A stretch of DNA of 45,715 bases, taken from NCBI GenBank assembly GCA_016861165.1, contig BOKV01000027.1, positions 1 through 45,715 of the forward strand, written 5' to 3'. Below, piece by piece: positions 42,330-45,715 of the stretch. The position numbers and the translations under genes were made by a program. Positions within the stretch are counted from its first letter, which is position 1. Every line of letters starts with the position of its first letter. This DNA is from Alphaproteobacteria bacterium (GTDB lineage Bacteria > Pseudomonadota > Alphaproteobacteria > Rhizobiales > Rhizobiaceae). Under the pieces are notes generated by a model, which had not been told where the DNA came from, made no database searches, and was given only the letters and a program-made list of their open reading frames with translations.

Positions 42330-45300
42330 ATGTCTTCCACCCCGAAGCCATCTTTCTCCGCCACGCGGCGCGGGCGGAAACGCCGCGGCCGAGCGGCCGG
42401 TCTGGTGACGCTGTCGGCCGCCCTCGTCCTTGCCCTGTCAGGCGGCGCGCAGGCGCGCGACCTGTTCAAGCAGGACGCCTTCTCCACCTACAAACCGGAT
42501 GTCGCCAACGGCGAATACATGATGAACGCAGCGGGGTGTGCGGCTTGTCATGCGCAGGGCGACGACACCCGGCTGCTGTCCGGCGGCCTGAAGATGGAGA
42601 CGTTCATCGGCACCTTCTACGTGCCGAACATCACCGCCCATGCCAACGGCATCGCCAGCTGGTCGAACGCCGACTTCCTGAACGCGGTCATCAATGGCGT
42701 CGGCAAGGACGGCCGCCATCTCTACCCGGTCATGCCCTACACGGCCTATGCCGGCATGAAGCCGGAGGACGTGCTCGACATGAAGGCCTATATCGAGACG
42801 CTGCCGGCCTCCGACAACCGGGTGCAGGCGCATGAACTGTCCTTCCCCTACAATCTCAGCGCGACGATCGCCTTCTGGAAGCGCGGCAATTTCGACACCG
42901 CCGCCTACCAGCCCGACGACGGCAGCCAGCTCGCCCGCGGCCGCTACCTGGTCGAGAATGCCGGCGGCTGCATCGAGTGCCATACGCCGCGCACCACGTC
43001 CTTCGGTCTCGACAGGACGCGCCTGTTCGAGGGCGAGAAGGGCCTGACCGGCGCGGTGGCGCCGTCCATCACCAAGGACCGCATCGCCAGTGTCAGCAGC
43101 GAGGCGTTCGTCAAATCGGTGCTGACCGAGGGCAAGAAGCTTTCCGGCGCGCCCTTCGCCGATCCGGTGATGCGCAAGATCGCCGACGGCCTGTCGAAGC
43201 TCACCGACGACGACAAGCGCGCCATCTATGCCTATCTGACCGGGCGCGAGGTCGAGGCGCCGAAGGTCGCCGAGACGTCGAAGGACGCCTGCAAGGAAAC
43301 CGATGCGCTGCAGGCCTCGCTCGTTTCCACCGGCTCGCTCGATCTCGGCAGCCAGGCCGACGACTTTGTCGGCAAGTACTGCCGCAACTGCCACGGGCCG
43401 GGCGAGAGCGCCCAGGGCAGCTTCCCGGCCGGCACGCTGACCTCGATCGCCACCAACGCCGCCTTCGTGACGCCCGGCGACCGCAACCGCTCGCTGCTCT
43501 ATACCAGCGTGGCCAGCGGGCGCATGCCCTACGGCAAGCAGCCGAGCAAGGCGGAGGTCGAGCAGCTCGGCCAGTGGATCGACTCGCTCAACGAGCCGCA
43601 GGCGATCCAGATCGCCTCGGCGGCGCCGCCGGCCCGCCAGCGGCCGGTGCTGCCGTGGCGCGGCTTCATCCAGGCCGCGGTCACCGACGTCGGCCAGCTG
43701 CCGGAGACCGACCGCACCAACATCCGCTATTTCTCCTATCGGCTGCAGTTCAACGGCAAGCTGCCCTGCGAGGACGAACAGGCCTTCGCGCGGCGCCAGA
43801 GCCTGCACGAAGCCGGCTTCCACAAGCTATTGAACTCGGTGTCGCTCGGCAATTCGCTGGTCGTGCCCGACAAGGTCGAGGGCACCAGGGACCTGCTGGT
43901 GCGCGTCGATATCCGCGACCTCGGCTGGGACGCCGACAAGTGGGACAAGCTCGCCAAGACCTATCCGTTCGGCTACGACCCGGCGAGCGACTCGGTGCTG
44001 AAGACGCTGGCCGCCGAGACCGGCACCGACCTGCCGGTCATGCGCGTCGACTGGTTCATGGCCAATGCTTCGCGGCCGGAAAACTACCACATGCTGCTCG
44101 ACCTGCCGGAGAACATCGCCGACCTCGAGAAGAAGCTGGGCGTCGATGCCAACGACAACATCAAGCGGCGCCGTGTGATCCGCGCGGCCTTCTTCGAAGG
44201 CTCGTCGGGGGTATCCGACCACAACCGCATGATCGAGCGCCACGACGCCTCGCAGGGCGGCTACTACTGGAAGTCGTATGACTTCGCCGGCAGCCGCGAC
44301 AAGCAGAACCTGCGCGAGCGCCCGCACGGGCCGACCGACATCGCGCCGCTCGATGAAAGCCTCGAAGCCTTCGAGCATGACGGCGGGGAGATGATCTTCT
44401 CGCTGCCCAACGGCCTGCAGGCCTACTACCTGTCGACGGCCAAGGGCGACCGGCTCGACCGCGGTCCGACCAGCATCGTGTCGTTCCGCCAGCGGCCGAT
44501 CGGCAAGGGCGTCGACATCATCAACGGCCGCTCGTGCTTCACCTGCCATTTCGACGGGACGATCGCCAAGCGCGACCAGATGCGCGACTACGCCGCCAAC
44601 TCGCCGAAATTCACCAACGCCCAGCGCGACGTGCTGCTGGCGACCTATGTCGAACAGGCCGAACTGGACCGCCACTTCGCCCAGGATCGGCAGCGCTTCG
44701 TCGGCGCGCTCGACAAGATCGGCGCCACCGAGAAGGCCCCGGACGGCACGCTGACCAGCCGCACCGCGCCCGGCAAGGAGGAGATCATCACCTGGTTCGC
44801 CGACTCCTATGAGGAGGATCTCGACGCCGAGGCGCTTGCCGCCGAGTTCGACATGACGCCGGAGCAGTTCGAGCAGTCGATCCAGCGCGTCGGCGATGCC
44901 CAGGTGCTCAAGATCGGCCTAGACTGGGTGACCCAGCTCAAGGGCGGCTCGACCATCCCGCGCTTCGAGGTGGAACAGCAGTTCGCCAAGCTGGCCAAGC
45001 CGCTGCTCGGCATCGATCCGCTCGAGCCGGCCGCCGAGGAGAGCGCCACCACCAGCGAGGCCGACACCGGCGACAAGAAGGACGACGCCAAGAAGGATGA
45101 CGCCAAGGCAGACGACAAGTCCGACGACAAGAAGGACGACGCCACCGCCAAGTCCGACGACGCCAAGGCCGACGACAAGAAGGAGGCCAAGAAGGACGAT
45201 CCGGAAACGCCGGCCTACAAGGACGCCGACAAGGAAGGCAAGCTGACGCTGCGCGTTGACGTGAAGAACACCGACGTGTTCGTCGACGAGAAGCTGTCCT

Positions 45301-45695
45301 TCGACGTGATCGCCAGCAAGGCCTGCGAGCTGCAGATCTTCTACGTGGAGGCCGACGGCAATGTCGAGGTCATCCCGCAGGAGATGATCGGCGAGGCCTT
45401 CCTGGAGTCCGAAAAGGCCCGGCGCATCCCCGATCCGGCGACCGGCGATCTCGTCTTCGACGAGGCGGCGAGCGACGAGACGCTGCTTCTGTTCTGCCGC
45501 GAGGGCGGGCTGGGCGACCAGAAGCTGTCGGCCGACGACGCCAAGGCACTGGTCAAGAAGTCGGGTGAACCGGCCTCGCGCGGTCTTGCCATCGAGCTGT
45601 TCGAGAAGAAGACGGCAGAGGAGAAGAAGGCGCCCGCGACCAAGGGCACCTCCGCCATCCACATGGTCACCTTCAACGTGAAGGACCGCAGCTAG
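42330..45695 (+). CDS. Tetraheme cytochrome c with DUF4384-like C-terminus
   Basis: This 1121-residue exported protein has a basic, arginine-rich signal region (1-42). It carries four heme-binding motifs: CAACH 70-74, CIECH 214-218, CRNCH 351-355 and CFTCH 736-740. Residues about 50-310 form two class I cytochrome c domains like membrane alcohol-dehydrogenase subunits. The middle (about 440-800; IRYFSYRLQFNGK, VEGTRDLLVRVDIRDLGW, EMIFSLPNGLQAYYL) resembles a cytochrome-associated domain I recall from Planctomycetes. A Lys/Asp/Ala linker spans about 914-957, and residues 970-1062 look like DUF4384. I prefer ATG 42330, eight bases after AGGAG, over GTG 42321. The electron partner is unknown, but a flavocytochrome lies directly upstream. 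Confidence 0.88.
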   Translation: MSSTPKPSFSATRRGRKRRGRAAGLVTLSAALVLALSGGAQARDLFKQDAFSTYKPDVANGEYMMNAAGCAACHAQGDDTRLLSGGLKMETFIGTFYVPNITAHANGIASWSNADFLNAVINGVGKDGRHLYPVMPYTAYAGMKPEDVLDMKAYIETLPASDNRVQAHELSFPYNLSATIAFWKRGNFDTAAYQPDDGSQLARGRYLVENAGGCIECHTPRTTSFGLDRTRLFEGEKGLTGAVAPSITKDRIASVSSEAFVKSVLTEGKKLSGAPFADPVMRKIADGLSKLTDDDKRAIYAYLTGREVEAPKVAETSKDACKETDALQASLVSTGSLDLGSQADDFVGKYCRNCHGPGESAQGSFPAGTLTSIATNAAFVTPGDRNRSLLYTSVASGRMPYGKQPSKAEVEQLGQWIDSLNEPQAIQIASAAPPARQRPVLPWRGFIQAAVTDVGQLPETDRTNIRYFSYRLQFNGKLPCEDEQAFARRQSLHEAGFHKLLNSVSLGNSLVVPDKVEGTRDLLVRVDIRDLGWDADKWDKLAKTYPFGYDPASDSVLKTLAAETGTDLPVMRVDWFMANASRPENYHMLLDLPENIADLEKKLGVDANDNIKRRRVIRAAFFEGSSGVSDHNRMIERHDASQGGYYWKSYDFAGSRDKQNLRERPHGPTDIAPLDESLEAFEHDGGEMIFSLPNGLQAYYLSTAKGDRLDRGPTSIVSFRQRPIGKGVDIINGRSCFTCHFDGTIAKRDQMRDYAANSPKFTNAQRDVLLATYVEQAELDRHFAQDRQRFVGALDKIGATEKAPDGTLTSRTAPGKEEIITWFADSYEEDLDAEALAAEFDMTPEQFEQSIQRVGDAQVLKIGLDWVTQLKGGSTIPRFEVEQQFAKLAKPLLGIDPLEPAAEESATTSEADTGDKKDDAKKDDAKADDKSDDKKDDATAKSDDAKADDKKEAKKDDPETPAYKDADKEGKLTLRVDVKNTDVFVDEKLSFDVIASKACELQIFYVEADGNVEVIPQEMIGEAFLESEKARRIPDPATGDLVFDEAASDETLLLFCREGGLGDQKLSADDAKALVKKSGEPASRGLAIELFEKKTAEEKKAPATKGTSAIHMVTFNVKDRS

Positions 45696-45715
45696 CTTGA
45701 ACGGCGGGCGCCGGG

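Overview
The window is very G+C-rich and compactly coded, and looks like a chromosomal segment of an alphaproteobacterium, most likely Hyphomicrobiales/Rhizobiales. This rests on gene content: a 5-aminolevulinate synthase (C4 heme route), a Fur/Mur-type regulator without CxxC zinc motifs, a 3-hydroxybutyrate dehydrogenase next to a patatin, and an alpha-2-macroglobulin paired with PBP1C. No species can be assigned from the sequence alone.

Layout. 1-210: the tail of an IS481-type transposase abuts the 3' side of a tRNA gene with anticodon CAU. 481-6313 (minus): a six-gene bufferin-type copper RiPP operon (DUF2282 precursor, MNIO/DUF692 enzyme, DUF2063 partner, DoxX), extended by a type II NADH dehydrogenase and a Cache-HAMP adenylate cyclase. 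6543-12127: patatin and bdhA, a divergent LysR regulator, then a cupin, an MFS permease and a DUF302 protein. 12333-19887: mixed metabolism (kynureninase, glutaryl-CoA dehydrogenase, HpaI-type aldolase, Fur/Mur, galE, GMC oxidoreductase, aroE). 20016-28177: a YegP-like protein, a 1823-residue alpha-2-macroglobulin and PBP1C, an envelope-defence module. 28179-33758: Bcr-type MFS, a second adenylate cyclase, hemA behind an FNR/FixK-like box, and dxr. 33755-37389: sugar-acid catabolism genes (2-hydroxyacid dehydrogenase, FAH hydrolase, DHRS6-like SDR, DenD-like dehydrogenase), with dxr translationally coupled to the end of the minus-strand arm. 37479-38401: a second copper-handling pair (DUF2946, PCuAC). 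38416-45695: an exported caspase-like protein, OmpA-like protein, ferric-reductase-like flavocytochrome and a 1121-residue tetraheme cytochrome c ending in a DUF4384-like domain.

Two regions stand out. The first is the bufferin operon, whose copper-chelating peptide pathway appears wired to a respiratory dehydrogenase and cAMP synthesis, with a hairpin between the precursor and maturase genes. The second is the caspase / OmpA / flavocytochrome / tetraheme-cytochrome block at the right edge. There a domain usually found attached to caspase-like proteases (DUF4384) is instead attached to a periplasmic electron-transfer protein, suggesting an uncharacterised envelope redox-protease system. Functions are inferred by reading motifs; no database search was run.
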